A stretch of 64,000 nucleotides of DNA from Propionivibrio limicola (GTDB taxonomy: Bacteria > Pseudomonadota > Gammaproteobacteria > Burkholderiales > Rhodocyclaceae). The notes beneath the pieces were generated by a model. It was not told where the DNA came from and made no database searches. It saw only the letters and a list, made by a program, of their open reading frames with translations. Below, piece by piece: positions 55,459 to 64,000 of the stretch (position 1 is the first letter of the stretch; the number at the start of each line of letters is the position of its first letter). The stretch is from contig NZ_SSSR01000010.1 of the NCBI RefSeq assembly GCF_009469695.1, positions 26,803-90,802 of the forward strand, given 5' to 3'. The position numbers and the translations under genes are program-made.

Positions 55459-57072
55459 ATGTTGATCAGCAGGAAAATCGGGCTTCTGGTTGCCATTTCC
55501 ATGGTTACTTCAGCGGCGGTGTCGATCTTTGGCTTGTATGGCTTGAGGATGGTCAATGCCAACATGGAAGAAATTGCCGGCAACTCTGTTCCTGCGCTTC
55601 AGAGCGTCAGCCAGATGCGCTCCAACTATCTTTCGCTGATTACCGAGCTTTACGAACGCGCCAGCACGGCTGATGCCGAGCGCGGCAGCGCCTTGGAAAA
55701 AAAGATCGACGACGGCAACAAGAACCTGCTCAAAGATCTCAATACGTATTCCGAAAAAATCACCAACGAGGATGAAAAAAAAGCGCTTGAGGAAGCGAAA
55801 TTCAGTCTCGTTGCTTTTGTTAGCAGACTAAGACAAATCAACGGTTTAGCCGGGTCTGGCGAGAATCAGCTCGCCCTTGAAATGATTCAACGAGACGTCG
55901 GGCCGCTCCATCAACGCCTGTCCGAGTCTTTTGATCGATTGGTAAAAATCAACACCGCCAATGTCGATGGTGTCGCCATGACGGCCAAAGCCGCATTCAC
56001 TCGCACCTTGACAATCACGCTGGTAGCGGCTCTTACGGGGGTCAGCCTTATCGGCGTCTTGGGCTTCATGCTGGGCCGGTCGATCATTCGCCCGATGCGT
56101 GTCATGCAAAAGGCGATTACGCGCACCTCGACCGATCTCGATTTTACTGATTCGATCGTTGTCGAATCGCACGACGAGATTGGCGTTACGTTGCAGGCCT
56201 ATAACGAATTGCTGACGAAACTTCGCACCAGTTTCGCCGAAATCCAGGCAGCCGCAGCCCGCATGGTGAAAATAACGGGAGAGGTCGACAAGACTTCGAA
56301 GGAAATCGCGGAGAATTCCCTTGCCCAAAGTGACGCATCTTCGGGAATGGCAGCCGCCATCGAGCAACTGACGGTCAGTATCTCGATGGTTGCCACCCAG
56401 GCCCAAGATGCCAGCCAGCACACGCAGGAATCGCGGATCATGGCGGATCAAGGGGCCGAGGTGATTCTGTCGACCGTAAACGGGATTCAGACGATTTCCG
56501 AATCAGTGCGCGAGGCGTCGACACGCATTGATGCCCTGCGTCATGACAGCGAAAGCATTTCCTCCGTCGCCAATATCATCAAGGAAATCGCCGACCAGAC
56601 CAATTTGTTGGCGCTGAATGCGGCGATTGAAGCGGCTCGTGCCGGCGAACAAGGACGGGGCTTTGCTGTCGTGGCCGATGAGGTGAGGAAACTCGCCGAG
56701 CGTACGTCTAAATCGACACAGGAAATCTCGACGCTCCTCAGCCAAATGCAAGACAGCGCCAAGTTGGCGGTAAATAGCATGGCGGGGGCCGTACAAGAGG
56801 TGGAAGCGGGCGTGGAGAACGCCCAACTGGCCGGCAAGTCCATCAACGAAATCAAGGATGGATCCAATACCGTTGTCGGTGCCGTCGAAGAGATTTCAGA
56901 GGCTGTCCGTGAGCAAAGCGCGGCCAGCACCTCCATCTCTCAACGCATCGAGCAGATCGCGCAAATGACTGAACGCAATACGGCCGCCGCCGAAAGCACG
57001 GCCGAGGCCGTGCATCAAATGACCACGATGAGTCACGAAATCGCGGAAGCTCTGGCCAAGTACAAGGTTTAA
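55459..57072 (+). CDS. Methyl-accepting chemotaxis protein
   Basis: The 537-residue receptor has a first membrane helix ([20 protein letters not shown]), a periplasmic four-helix-bundle domain (about 30-185), a second helix ([20 protein letters not shown]), HAMP and a signalling domain with the conserved tip [25 protein letters not shown] (broken for length). Methylation regions flank it. It should relay a ligand signal to CheA. The ATG at 55459 fits the helix. Confidence 0.92.
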   Translation: MLISRKIGLLVAISMVTSAAVSIFGLYGLRMVNANMEEIAGNSVPALQSVSQMRSNYLSLITELYERASTADAERGSALEKKIDDGNKNLLKDLNTYSEKITNEDEKKALEEAKFSLVAFVSRLRQINGLAGSGENQLALEMIQRDVGPLHQRLSESFDRLVKINTANVDGVAMTAKAAFTRTLTITLVAALTGVSLIGVLGFMLGRSIIRPMRVMQKAITRTSTDLDFTDSIVVESHDEIGVTLQAYNELLTKLRTSFAEIQAAAARMVKITGEVDKTSKEIAENSLAQSDASSGMAAAIEQLTVSISMVATQAQDASQHTQESRIMADQGAEVILSTVNGIQTISESVREASTRIDALRHDSESISSVANIIKEIADQTNLLALNAAIEAARAGEQGRGFAVVADEVRKLAERTSKSTQEISTLLSQMQDSAKLAVNSMAGAVQEVEAGVENAQLAGKSINEIKDGSNTVVGAVEEISEAVREQSAASTSISQRIEQIAQMTERNTAAAESTAEAVHQMTTMSHEIAEALAKYKV

Positions 57073-57092
57073 GCAAACTCGTCGAACAAAGG

Positions 57093-57125
57093 TTGGCAGG
57101 CTGTTCAAGCAGCTGCCAATTTTTT
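57093..57125 (+). terminator. Rho-independent terminator after the chemoreceptor
   Basis: The stem TTGGCAG/CTGCCAA (57093-57099 and 57113-57119) is followed by six T. It lies 20 bp past the stop. Confidence 0.85.
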
Positions 57126-57169
57126 CTTCTGGGCCGGCCTTTTCTGAGGGGGCGATTCCTCCCCCTGCC

Positions 57170-59347
57170 CTACAGTGGCAGCCTTACGCCCTCTCGTACC
57201 ATTTCCGCGAACGCTTCTGCCGAAACCGGCGGGCTGAAAAGATAGCCCTGCAATTGATCGCAGCCCAAGTCACGAAGAAAGTTCATCTGCTGCCGCGTTT
57301 CGACGCCTTCGGCAACGATTTCCTGCCGGAGTTGTTTACCCATCGTGACGATCGCCTGCGCTATGGCACAGTCGTTTGCGTCGCCCGGCACCCCGACCAC
57401 GAACGAGCGATCAATCTTGAGCGTGGTAATCGGGAATCGCTTCAAATAAGCCAGGCTGGAATACCCCGTCCCGAAATCGTCCAATGACAGGCTGAACCCC
57501 AGTGCGACCAGTCTGTTCATGATCGGGATGATCTTTTCCGGCGCCCGAAGCAGCAGACTTTCTGTAATTTCGAGCTTGATCAGCTCGGAAGGAATGCCGT
57601 AACGGTCAATAGAGGCTTGCAGGTGGTCGGGGAGTTGATCGTCGAACTGCCGGGCAGAAACATTGACCGCAATGGGGATGAACTCGAAGCCGACGTCCAG
57701 CCAGTGACGGATCTGCCGGCACGTTTCGTCAAAAATCCAGCCGCCCAGTTCGCTCATCAGCCCGATTTCTTCGGCCAGGGGCACAAACTTTCCCGGCGAA
57801 ATCAAACCGTATTCGGGATGCTCCCATCGAACAAGCGCTTCGGCCCCGACAATGCGGCCGCTGCGCAGACTGACTTTCGGCTGGTAGTGCAAGAAGAGCT
57901 CATTGCCTCGCAAGGCCCGGCGCAATTCACTTTCCAGTTGCCACTGCTCTTTGGCATGCACGTTCATTTCCGGGCTGTAGAACAAGTAACCGGATTCGGT
58001 ATTCTTGTTGAGTCGCTTCATTGCCACGTCGGCAAAACGCAATAAAACAGGAGTGGATTGACCATCCTCCGGAAAAACGGCGATGCCGATGCTGGCTTGA
58101 ACGTACAGGGCATGCGCCTGAATTGAGAATGGCTGCGCCAGCGTAGCCAACAGCTTCTCCGCGACAAGCGCAACATGCTGTTTTTGGTGGGTATTTACCA
58201 GCGCCACCACGAATTCGTCGCCGCCGAATCGGGCCAGAATGTCTTCGGGTCGGAGTGCATGACGGAATCGCTGCCCAACCTGTCGCAGCAACTCATCACC
58301 GACATCATGCCCAAGCATGTCGTTGAATGAAGCAAAGCGGTTCAGGTCAATCACCAAAAGAGCGCCGGGTTGATTCCCGTGTCGCGGCGAAAACAAGGCT
58401 TCATCGACCAGTTGGTGGAACAACGTGCGGTTGGGCAAACCGGTCAGACTGTCATAGTTAACCAGCTGTTGCATGCGTTTTTCGGCCGCACGCAGCAGGC
58501 TGACATCGGTGAAGATGGAGAATGCATGGGAAATCAGGCCGTCTTCGTTGCGAACGGCACCGACGGTCACCGAGTGCGGAAAAAGCTCGCCGTTTTTTCT
58601 TCGACTAACGATCTCCCCATGCCAAGCGCCCTCGCCCTGTATGGCAGCACGGATTTTCGACTGCAGATCGGCCTCGTTGGTGCCGGAAGACAAGAAATCT
58701 GGCCTTTCGCCGATGACCTCTTTCGCAGAGTACCCCGTAATCCGGGAAAATGCAGAATTCACCGAAACGATGCGCTCATCCGCATCGGTGATCAGAATCC
58801 CTTCCTCGCTGTCCTCGATGATCCGGGAGTGAAGCCGTAGCTTGTCCTCTGCGGAAAGCCGGTCCTCAACCTCGGAAAAATGCAGCGCCATGCCAACCGT
58901 GTCATTGCAATCATCAACAATGTGTCTTAGCGAAAGATTGGCGCGAAACGTTTCGCCGGATTTCTTGCGGCGCCGCACCTCGATCGTTGAACTGCCGTGA
59001 TCGAGAAACAATTCGTGGATTTCGGCTCCGTGTGCAGCATCGTTATCCGCATACAAAAACAGGATGTGCTGGCCGATGGCCTCCTCGGCGGAATAGCCAA
59101 ACAGGAGTTCGGCGCCACGGTTCCAATCCGTCAGATACCCGGCCATATCCATGACCACCACCGGCTCTTGTGCCGCGACACCGGTGAGCAATGAGCGTTT
59201 GCGATTGAGCGGTGCGATCAAACACTCGTCCTGCAGGCTTTGCAACTCACGCTCAAGCTCGTCAAGGCGGGAATGGAAGCCGTCCCCCAAGCCAGCGCGA
59301 AGTCGGCTGCAAAGTTCAAAACATCGCCGGATGCGTGTGTCAGCCAT
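57170..59347 (-). CDS. PAS-PAS-GGDEF-EAL protein
   Basis: The 725-residue cytosolic protein has two PAS domains (about 60-165 and 175-285: MAGYLTDWNRGAELLFGYSA; ADERIVSVNSAFSRITGYSA), a GGDEF domain with RFGGDEF near residue 377 and an EAL domain with GAEALVRWEHP near 488 and DDFGTGYSSLAYLKRF near 630. Both catalytic signatures are intact, so it could make or break c-di-GMP. The start overlaps the HDOD gene stop by eight bases. Confidence 0.9.
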   Translation of the reverse strand: MADTRIRRCFELCSRLRAGLGDGFHSRLDELERELQSLQDECLIAPLNRKRSLLTGVAAQEPVVVMDMAGYLTDWNRGAELLFGYSAEEAIGQHILFLYADNDAAHGAEIHELFLDHGSSTIEVRRRKKSGETFRANLSLRHIVDDCNDTVGMALHFSEVEDRLSAEDKLRLHSRIIEDSEEGILITDADERIVSVNSAFSRITGYSAKEVIGERPDFLSSGTNEADLQSKIRAAIQGEGAWHGEIVSRRKNGELFPHSVTVGAVRNEDGLISHAFSIFTDVSLLRAAEKRMQQLVNYDSLTGLPNRTLFHQLVDEALFSPRHGNQPGALLVIDLNRFASFNDMLGHDVGDELLRQVGQRFRHALRPEDILARFGGDEFVVALVNTHQKQHVALVAEKLLATLAQPFSIQAHALYVQASIGIAVFPEDGQSTPVLLRFADVAMKRLNKNTESGYLFYSPEMNVHAKEQWQLESELRRALRGNELFLHYQPKVSLRSGRIVGAEALVRWEHPEYGLISPGKFVPLAEEIGLMSELGGWIFDETCRQIRHWLDVGFEFIPIAVNVSARQFDDQLPDHLQASIDRYGIPSELIKLEITESLLLRAPEKIIPIMNRLVALGFSLSLDDFGTGYSSLAYLKRFPITTLKIDRSFVVGVPGDANDCAIAQAIVTMGKQLRQEIVAEGVETRQQMNFLRDLGCDQLQGYLFSPPVSAEAFAEMVREGVRLPL

Positions 59348-60323
59348 CGTAGTCGCTCTGCTTGTCCCGAATCACGTTCAGCATCCACTCATGCGCTGCC
59401 AGCGTTATTTCATTCAGATCCCGGTCACCGATATTCGCTGTCTCGAGCAACGGTCTGATCGCGTCGGAACGCCCCTGCTCGACTCCTTCGACAATCTTGA
59501 GCAATTGCCCGAGCGTGCCGTCATGACGAAGAACCCCAGCGGCAATCGATTCATTCAACTTCAAGGGCGCCAGAACACTGGCTAGCGGCATCCCGAACAG
59601 GACGCCCAGCAATGAAAACATGCCGCACATAAAAGCGGCTTCTTGCACGGTACGGTCGCGACCGAGCAGAGCCGCCAACAGCTCCATCGAGCGCGCGCGT
59701 ACGGTAACACGCGCCATCAACATCCCCGCCCGGTAATCATTCATGTTCGCGGCGAAGAGCATCAGGTTGAGCCAGCGTTTGAGCTGTTGCCGCCCCAGAA
59801 TGATGATGGCCTGCGAAAAACTCGATATGTGCCGCCCCACGCCAACGCCAAGTGAATTGACGAGGCGGAGCAGATGATAGGCCAGCACCGGGTCTTCCCG
59901 GAAAATCGCCTCGATCTCATGCGTATCCGCGTCCGTCGCCACCAGGTGCAACAGCCTCAAGGAGAGCGTACGCGATGCCGTCGGCGTTCCGGAGAGTCTC
60001 ACGGGAGGCGCGAGATACCAGCTCCCGGCCATCCATTCGGCCTTAAGCGGGAAAACTGGCTTCGACGCCTCGTCAGAATGGAAAATCAGATCGCAGCCGA
60101 TTGTCCGAACACCTGCGCACTCAAGCGCAGCGAGTGCCTCCGGTGGCATCTGGCAGGCGTGGTCATTGTCGATCAGACAAGGAAAACTGGCCGCAAAAGC
60201 GGGAAGTCGAGACGACACGAAGTCCGCACTTTGCTCATCCGAAAGATGATCGGCGACCTCCAGCAGAACGGCGGCCGGGCTCAGATTTCGATCAGCGAGA
60301 AGATGAAAAAAGACAAAGCCCAT
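59340..60323 (-). CDS. HDOD-domain protein with degenerate N-terminal EAL-like region
   Basis: The 327-residue protein has an N-terminal part reminiscent of degenerate EAL domains in YuxH-type proteins and a C-terminal HDOD domain (about 125-310, EAIFREDPVLAYHLLRLVNS and FMCGMFSLLGVLFGMPLASV). HDOD proteins act in signalling without the HD metal site. The ATG at 60323 is preferred to a TTG at 60392. Overlap with the next gene suggests cotranslation with the c-di-GMP protein. Confidence 0.78.
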   Translation of the reverse strand: MGFVFFHLLADRNLSPAAVLLEVADHLSDEQSADFVSSRLPAFAASFPCLIDNDHACQMPPEALAALECAGVRTIGCDLIFHSDEASKPVFPLKAEWMAGSWYLAPPVRLSGTPTASRTLSLRLLHLVATDADTHEIEAIFREDPVLAYHLLRLVNSLGVGVGRHISSFSQAIIILGRQQLKRWLNLMLFAANMNDYRAGMLMARVTVRARSMELLAALLGRDRTVQEAAFMCGMFSLLGVLFGMPLASVLAPLKLNESIAAGVLRHDGTLGQLLKIVEGVEQGRSDAIRPLLETANIGDRDLNEITLAAHEWMLNVIRDKQSDYDG

Positions 60324-60513
60324 AGGTTTATTTATCGATGACCGAGTGCTGAAGTTAGTCGAATACGATGATAGAAAGCCAAACGCACGCAATCCGCACT
60401 ATAACGGCAGAGCCATTGAAAGAATGCATTTACGGAGACAGATTTCCGGCACCGACAGCAATTCGTCGATCCTGGCAGAGGAAGGCGACGCCCTCCTCCC
60501 GATCTATCACCTG

Positions 60514-61785
60514 TCAGGCCGCGGCAAGCGCCTGCGCCAGATCGTCGATCAGATCGTCAATGTGTTCGATGCCGATCGAAAGACGGATCATATCCTCAGA
60601 TACGCCAGCTTTTTTCAACTCGTCGGCAGAGAGCTGCCGGTGCGTTGTCGACGCCGGGTGGCAAGCCAGTGACTTGCTGTCGCCAATATTCACCAGACGG
60701 GTGAAGAGATTCAACGCGTCCTGGAAGCGCCCACCGGCTTCGAGCCCGCCCTTGACGCCGAAGGTCAGCACGCCAGAGGCTTTCCCGCCCATGTATTTCT
60801 GGACCAGTGCGTTGTCCGCATGATCGGCAAGCCCGGCGTAATTGACCCACGACACCTTTTCGTGACCTTGCAGGAACTGCGCGATCCTGACCGAGTTTTC
60901 ACAAATACGGTCCATCCGCAACGGCAGCGTTTCAAGCCCCTGCAAAATCAGGAATGCATTGAACGGGGAAATGGCCGCGCCCATATTGCGGAGCGGCACA
61001 ACACGGGCACGCGCGATGAAGGCGGCATCGCCCATCGCTTCGGTATACACAACGCCGTGATACGACACATCTGGCTCGTTCAGGCGCTTGAAACGGTTCT
61101 TGTGCTGGGCCCATGGGAACTTCCCGCTATCGACGATCATGCCGCCGATTGAATTGCCGTGCCCCCCAATATATTTGGTCAGCGAATGGACGACGATATC
61201 CGCCCCGTGTTCGAAAGGCCGGCACAGGTACGGCGACGGAACGGTGTTGTCGACGATCAGGGGGATGCCATTGCGGTGTGCGATATCGGCCAGCTTTTCA
61301 AAGTCGGTGATGTTGCCCAGCGGGTTTCCGACCGACTCGCAATAAATGGCCTTTGTCTTTTCGTCGATCAGCTTTTCAAAGCTCTCGGGCGCGCGATAGT
61401 CGGCAAACCGGCAGGAGATGCCGTACTGGGGCAAGGTATGCGCGAACAGGTTGTACGTCCCACCGTAGAGCGTCGACGCGGACACGATGTTGTCGCCCGC
61501 CTCGGCGATCGTCATCACGGCATACGTTATCGCCGCCTGCCCCGATGACAGCGCCAACGCGGCGATGCCGCCCTCGATGGCCGCGACGCGTTTTTCCAGC
61601 ACATCCTGGGTGGGGTTCATGATGCGGGTGTAGATATTCCCCGGCACCTTGAGGTCAAACAGATCGGCACCGTGCTGCGTGCTGTCGAAAGAATACGAGG
61701 TGGTCTGGTAAATTGGGACGGCAACCGCCTTGGTAGTGGCTTCCGGGCTATAGCCTGCGTGAACGGCAAGGGTTTCCAGTTTCAT
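60514..61785 (-). CDS. metY: O-acetylhomoserine sulfhydrylase
   Basis: The 423-residue PLP enzyme of the Cys/Met metabolism family has KLETLAVHAGYSPEATTKAV at the start, SSGQAAI, the PLP region VDNTVPSPYLCRPFEHGADI and the Schiff-base lysine in VVHSLTKYIGG (Lys204). It makes homocysteine from O-acetylhomoserine and sulfide in methionine biosynthesis. Length and motifs favour MetY over MetZ or MetB. Confidence 0.9.
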   Translation of the reverse strand: MKLETLAVHAGYSPEATTKAVAVPIYQTTSYSFDSTQHGADLFDLKVPGNIYTRIMNPTQDVLEKRVAAIEGGIAALALSSGQAAITYAVMTIAEAGDNIVSASTLYGGTYNLFAHTLPQYGISCRFADYRAPESFEKLIDEKTKAIYCESVGNPLGNITDFEKLADIAHRNGIPLIVDNTVPSPYLCRPFEHGADIVVHSLTKYIGGHGNSIGGMIVDSGKFPWAQHKNRFKRLNEPDVSYHGVVYTEAMGDAAFIARARVVPLRNMGAAISPFNAFLILQGLETLPLRMDRICENSVRIAQFLQGHEKVSWVNYAGLADHADNALVQKYMGGKASGVLTFGVKGGLEAGGRFQDALNLFTRLVNIGDSKSLACHPASTTHRQLSADELKKAGVSEDMIRLSIGIEHIDDLIDDLAQALAAA

Positions 61786-61891
61786 GAATTCTCCCGATGC
61801 AGCGTGTTGTAATGAAAGCGTCGCATCTTAGCATCGGCCATGTGGGGGCATAGAACCAGAATTTATAAGAACATAACCGGGAGTAAAAAGA

Positions 61892-61932
61892 GGGGCGCAC
61901 CGGAATCCGTAACCGATTCCCTAATGCGCCCC
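61892..61932 (-). terminator. Terminator of the citrate lyase ligase gene
   Basis: The outer stem GGGGCGCA/TGCGCCCC (61892-61899 and 61925-61932) and inner GGAATC/GATTCC form one hairpin. On the minus strand it is followed by TCTTTTT. Confidence 0.8.
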
Positions 61933-61975
61933 TTGCTTGCCTTTATGCTTTAAAGACTTGCGGCAGCAATTTTTC

Positions 61976-63004
61976 TCAGCACCCCGTTAGCGACTTGTTC
62001 CGGTAGTCGTTTTGCAGCCTTTCGCGAATCGGAGCGGCTTCATCGCTGGTCAGGAAGGCATAAGTCGTTGGCGGCACATATTCTGCCAACAGCGCCATGT
62101 CGTTCTTGCCGACCAGTTCGCGCACCGTCGACGCGCTGATCACCCCTTTGGATGCCTGCTTGCGCTCGACAACGGTGAGATCGATGTTGTAGACGGGGAG
62201 GATGCGCAGCATTGTTTCGTTGTAGCCGCCGGTCAGAGGACAGTTCGGCTCGGTGCCGACAAAACGTTTGGTGATATTGAAGAAGGGGGCGATCTTCGAG
62301 GCAAACAGCGTGACGTCGAGTTCCATCTGGATACGCGAAATCGGATCGTTCTTCTTCAGGAAATAGGTCGGGAAAGTCGAACTGCTGACGATATAGCGCG
62401 AGGTATCGAGCACGGTGACGTTGGCAAGGTCGCGCACACCTTCCTTGACTAGGCGGAAGCGCACGTCGAAGGGAAAGACGGAGCGATCTTCGCGAACGAC
62501 GAAGACGTAGAGGTTATCCACCAGCTTCGACGCGCTTTCGATCAGATAGCGGTGTCCATTCGTAAACGGGTTGCAATTGACGACGACCGCGCCATTGACG
62601 CCCGATTTGAGCAGAGAGCGGTTCGCTTCGAGCCAGTTGTTCAAGCCCTTGCCGTACTCCAGGAGAACAATCCGTCCCTGATTTGCCAGCAGGGTGAAGT
62701 TCAACGATTCAAATGCCAGCGCATATTCCGCCTTGGTAAAGACGAAGAGCGATTCATATCCTGCTTCGCGTCCGTTCATCACCAGTGCGCTGACCAGTTC
62801 GACGAATACCGAGCCGCCCTGATGGGCCGGCGAAACCGCTACCATCTTGAGCGTGTTCCCGGAGCGAGTGCCGACGGCAATCAGTTCCTCGTCTTCGTAG
62901 ATGCCGATAATCGCGTCGAAACCTTCTTCATAGGTCAGGTCGCTGCTTTCAATCAGCTCACGGGCTGCTTTGAGTTCGGAGCTTGTTCTCAATTGAACGA
63001 TCAT
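61976..63004 (-). CDS. citC: [Citrate (pro-3S)-lyase] ligase
   Basis: The 342-residue protein has an N-terminal acetyltransferase-like domain (about 1-115) and a C-terminal nucleotidyltransferase domain with NPFTNGHRYLIE near residue 145 and ISASTVRELV later, the CitC plan. CitC uses ATP and acetate to acetylate the citrate lyase prosthetic group. None of citDEF, citX or citG is visible within the window, so its lyase must be elsewhere or be of another type. Confidence 0.85.
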   Translation of the reverse strand: MIVQLRTSSELKAARELIESSDLTYEEGFDAIIGIYEDEELIAVGTRSGNTLKMVAVSPAHQGGSVFVELVSALVMNGREAGYESLFVFTKAEYALAFESLNFTLLANQGRIVLLEYGKGLNNWLEANRSLLKSGVNGAVVVNCNPFTNGHRYLIESASKLVDNLYVFVVREDRSVFPFDVRFRLVKEGVRDLANVTVLDTSRYIVSSSTFPTYFLKKNDPISRIQMELDVTLFASKIAPFFNITKRFVGTEPNCPLTGGYNETMLRILPVYNIDLTVVERKQASKGVISASTVRELVGKNDMALLAEYVPPTTYAFLTSDEAAPIRERLQNDYRNKSLTGC

Positions 63005-63052
63005 GGGATAGGCCTCATCAATGGATAAAAATTCGCAAAGCGGCTTTTCGGT

Positions 63053-63421
63053 TCAACACGCCTTTGCTGAACACGTTTTCAGATTCTGCATTACGGAAGT
63101 CATGGCGCCACCGTTCATGACCTGCTTGAACCCCTTGTCGGCGAGCGTCTCACGCGCGATCGCGGAACGTCGCCCGCTGTGGCAATACAGCAGGATCGTG
63201 CTGTCTTTTTTCAGCCCCTTCAGGGACGCGATGCCTTGATCAATCTGGTCATAAGGGATATTCACCGCGCCGTCGACATGGCCAGCGGCAAACTCCTGCG
63301 GCGTCCGCACGTCAATGATGACGGCAGGCTTCACGCCGTTGAAACGAACGTCGGCCGAATGCGCCAACGATGCGCCGAACATGAGCAAAGACAAGAGAAA
63401 TAAACGCAAGACGGCTGACAT
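63053..63421 (-). CDS. Periplasmic rhodanese-domain protein
   Basis: The 122-residue protein has signal peptide MSAVLRLFLLSLLMFGASLA cut near HSA, and one rhodanese domain (VIIDVRTPQEFAAGHVDGAV, active loop YCHSGRRS). It could move sulfane sulfur in the periplasm, as PspE does. AAGGA precedes the ATG at 63421. It lies 49 bp upstream of citC. Confidence 0.87.
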   Translation of the reverse strand: MSAVLRLFLLSLLMFGASLAHSADVRFNGVKPAVIIDVRTPQEFAAGHVDGAVNIPYDQIDQGIASLKGLKKDSTILLYCHSGRRSAIARETLADKGFKQVMNGGAMTSVMQNLKTCSAKAC

Positions 63422-63466
63422 GGCAAGGTCCTTCACAGATTGGTTCGGTCAAAAACTCGACAAAGT

Positions 63467-63790
63467 CTATACGGCGAAGCTATCGCCGCAATCACACACA
63501 CTCCGGGCATTAGGATTGCGAACGGAAAAACCGGCTTGGTCGCCCTCCTCCGCATAATCGATCTCGGCCCCATCGAGAAAAACCAGTGATTTTGTATCAA
63601 CGTATATTTTCGCGCCATGGCTATCGAACACCACGTCGTTTTCCTCGATTTCGTCGACGAAAACCAGCCGATAAGCCATGCCGGAACACTCTGAAGTCAC
63701 CACGACAAGGCGGATTCCAAGCCCACGCCCCCGGTTTTGCAAACAATCCAGAACGTGTCTGGCCGCCGTTTCACTGAAAGCTAATGCCAT
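63467..63790 (-). CDS. IscA/ErpA/HesB-type iron-sulfur carrier
   Basis: The 107-residue protein has the A-type carrier pattern: ALAFSETAARHVLDCLQNRG, IRLVVVTSECSGMAYRL and the C-terminal SVCDCGDSFAV with two closely spaced cysteines. These three cysteines bind the cluster. The ATG at 63790 gives the family length. It lies 45 bp upstream of the rhodanese gene on the same strand. Confidence 0.85.
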   Translation of the reverse strand: MALAFSETAARHVLDCLQNRGRGLGIRLVVVTSECSGMAYRLVFVDEIEENDVVFDSHGAKIYVDTKSLVFLDGAEIDYAEEGDQAGFSVRNPNARSVCDCGDSFAV

Positions 63791-64000
63791 TATTTCCCCC
63801 CAAAGACCAGGATACGCAGCGCTGAAGCGCATGCCGCCCTTAATTATTGGCATATGCTAACATGAAATGCATCTGCTACGTCTTGGGCGCTGCCTCTCTA
63901 CCAGGGCAATCGCATCAAACCTACCCGAGTCCAAGGATGGACTCCCGGTAGGCATCAGAGGAGGCGGCGAGGATTCTGCGCGTATGAATGCCAGCCTTTC

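Noticed and set aside
63791..64000. Possible small RNA or peptide at the window end
   Set aside because: A 28-codon frame near 63861 and some short inverted repeats are present, but nothing distinguishes them from chance.

Overview
The window is about 60 percent GC and reads as the chromosome of a betaproteobacterium, probably of the Rhodocyclales. This rests on the gene families (Crp/Fnr paralogues, PAS/GGDEF/EAL proteins, MlaE-type STAS, betaproteobacterial inovirus genes) and is not a formal assignment. Two sites at 47.2 and 55.2 kb resemble the Xer recombination site dif, so the window probably lies in the replication terminus. Several genes are broken by a single frameshift, a nonsense codon or a deletion junction.

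Region 1 (1-27.4 kb) is an accessory detoxification and redox island. After a carboxylesterase and a metallophosphoesterase/SUMF-like pair come three LysR/AraC-controlled clusters. They reuse one set of parts: Zn-dependent or Fe-dependent alcohol dehydrogenases, aldo/keto reductases, cupins, carboxymuconolactone-decarboxylase (CMD) proteins, alpha/beta hydrolases, an SDR and two MFS exporters. Many products carry Sec or Tat signals, so much of this chemistry is predicted to be periplasmic. An exported flavodoxin, a secreted cyclophilin-like protein and a DUF4405 membrane protein form a further module. At 23.28 kb the 3' ends of two divergent genes are fused head to head.

Region 2 (27.4-46.8 kb) is an envelope-stress island: three Crp/Fnr regulators, a cyclopropane-fatty-acid-synthase-like enzyme, glycine-zipper and BON lipoproteins, DUF1328, DUF3309, DUF3096, DUF883, CsbD and DUF2934 proteins, a cardiolipin synthase, an AI-2E-type permease, a zinc peptidase, and two c-di-GMP genes, one with an in-frame stop. 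A shared 18-bp imperfect palindrome, consensus TGTGCGCTAGCGWACAGA, lies upstream of about ten of these genes and suggests an undescribed regulon. An IS200-type element and a 120-bp internally deleted derivative also lie here. The derivative ends a truncated gene resembling the cyclic beta-glucan synthase/glucoamylase N-terminus.

Region 3 (46.9-55.3 kb) is a filamentous phage (inovirus) with an 8,029-bp repeat period. Its order is repressor, three palindromic operators, small Zn-finger ORF, Rep, ssDNA-binding protein, small membrane and coat proteins, adsorption protein, DUF2523 protein and Zot. It also has a DUF4258/DUF2283 pair on the other strand and an intergenic region with very large inverted repeats. 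No integrase is visible and both ends are dif-like, so it should integrate through host XerCD. To its left is the deleted right end of a second related phage.

Region 4 (55.4-64 kb) returns to the chromosome: a chemoreceptor, a translationally coupled HDOD and PAS-GGDEF-EAL pair, MetY, a citrate lyase ligase with no lyase genes in view, a periplasmic rhodanese and an IscA-type protein. No tRNA, rRNA or CRISPR array was seen.
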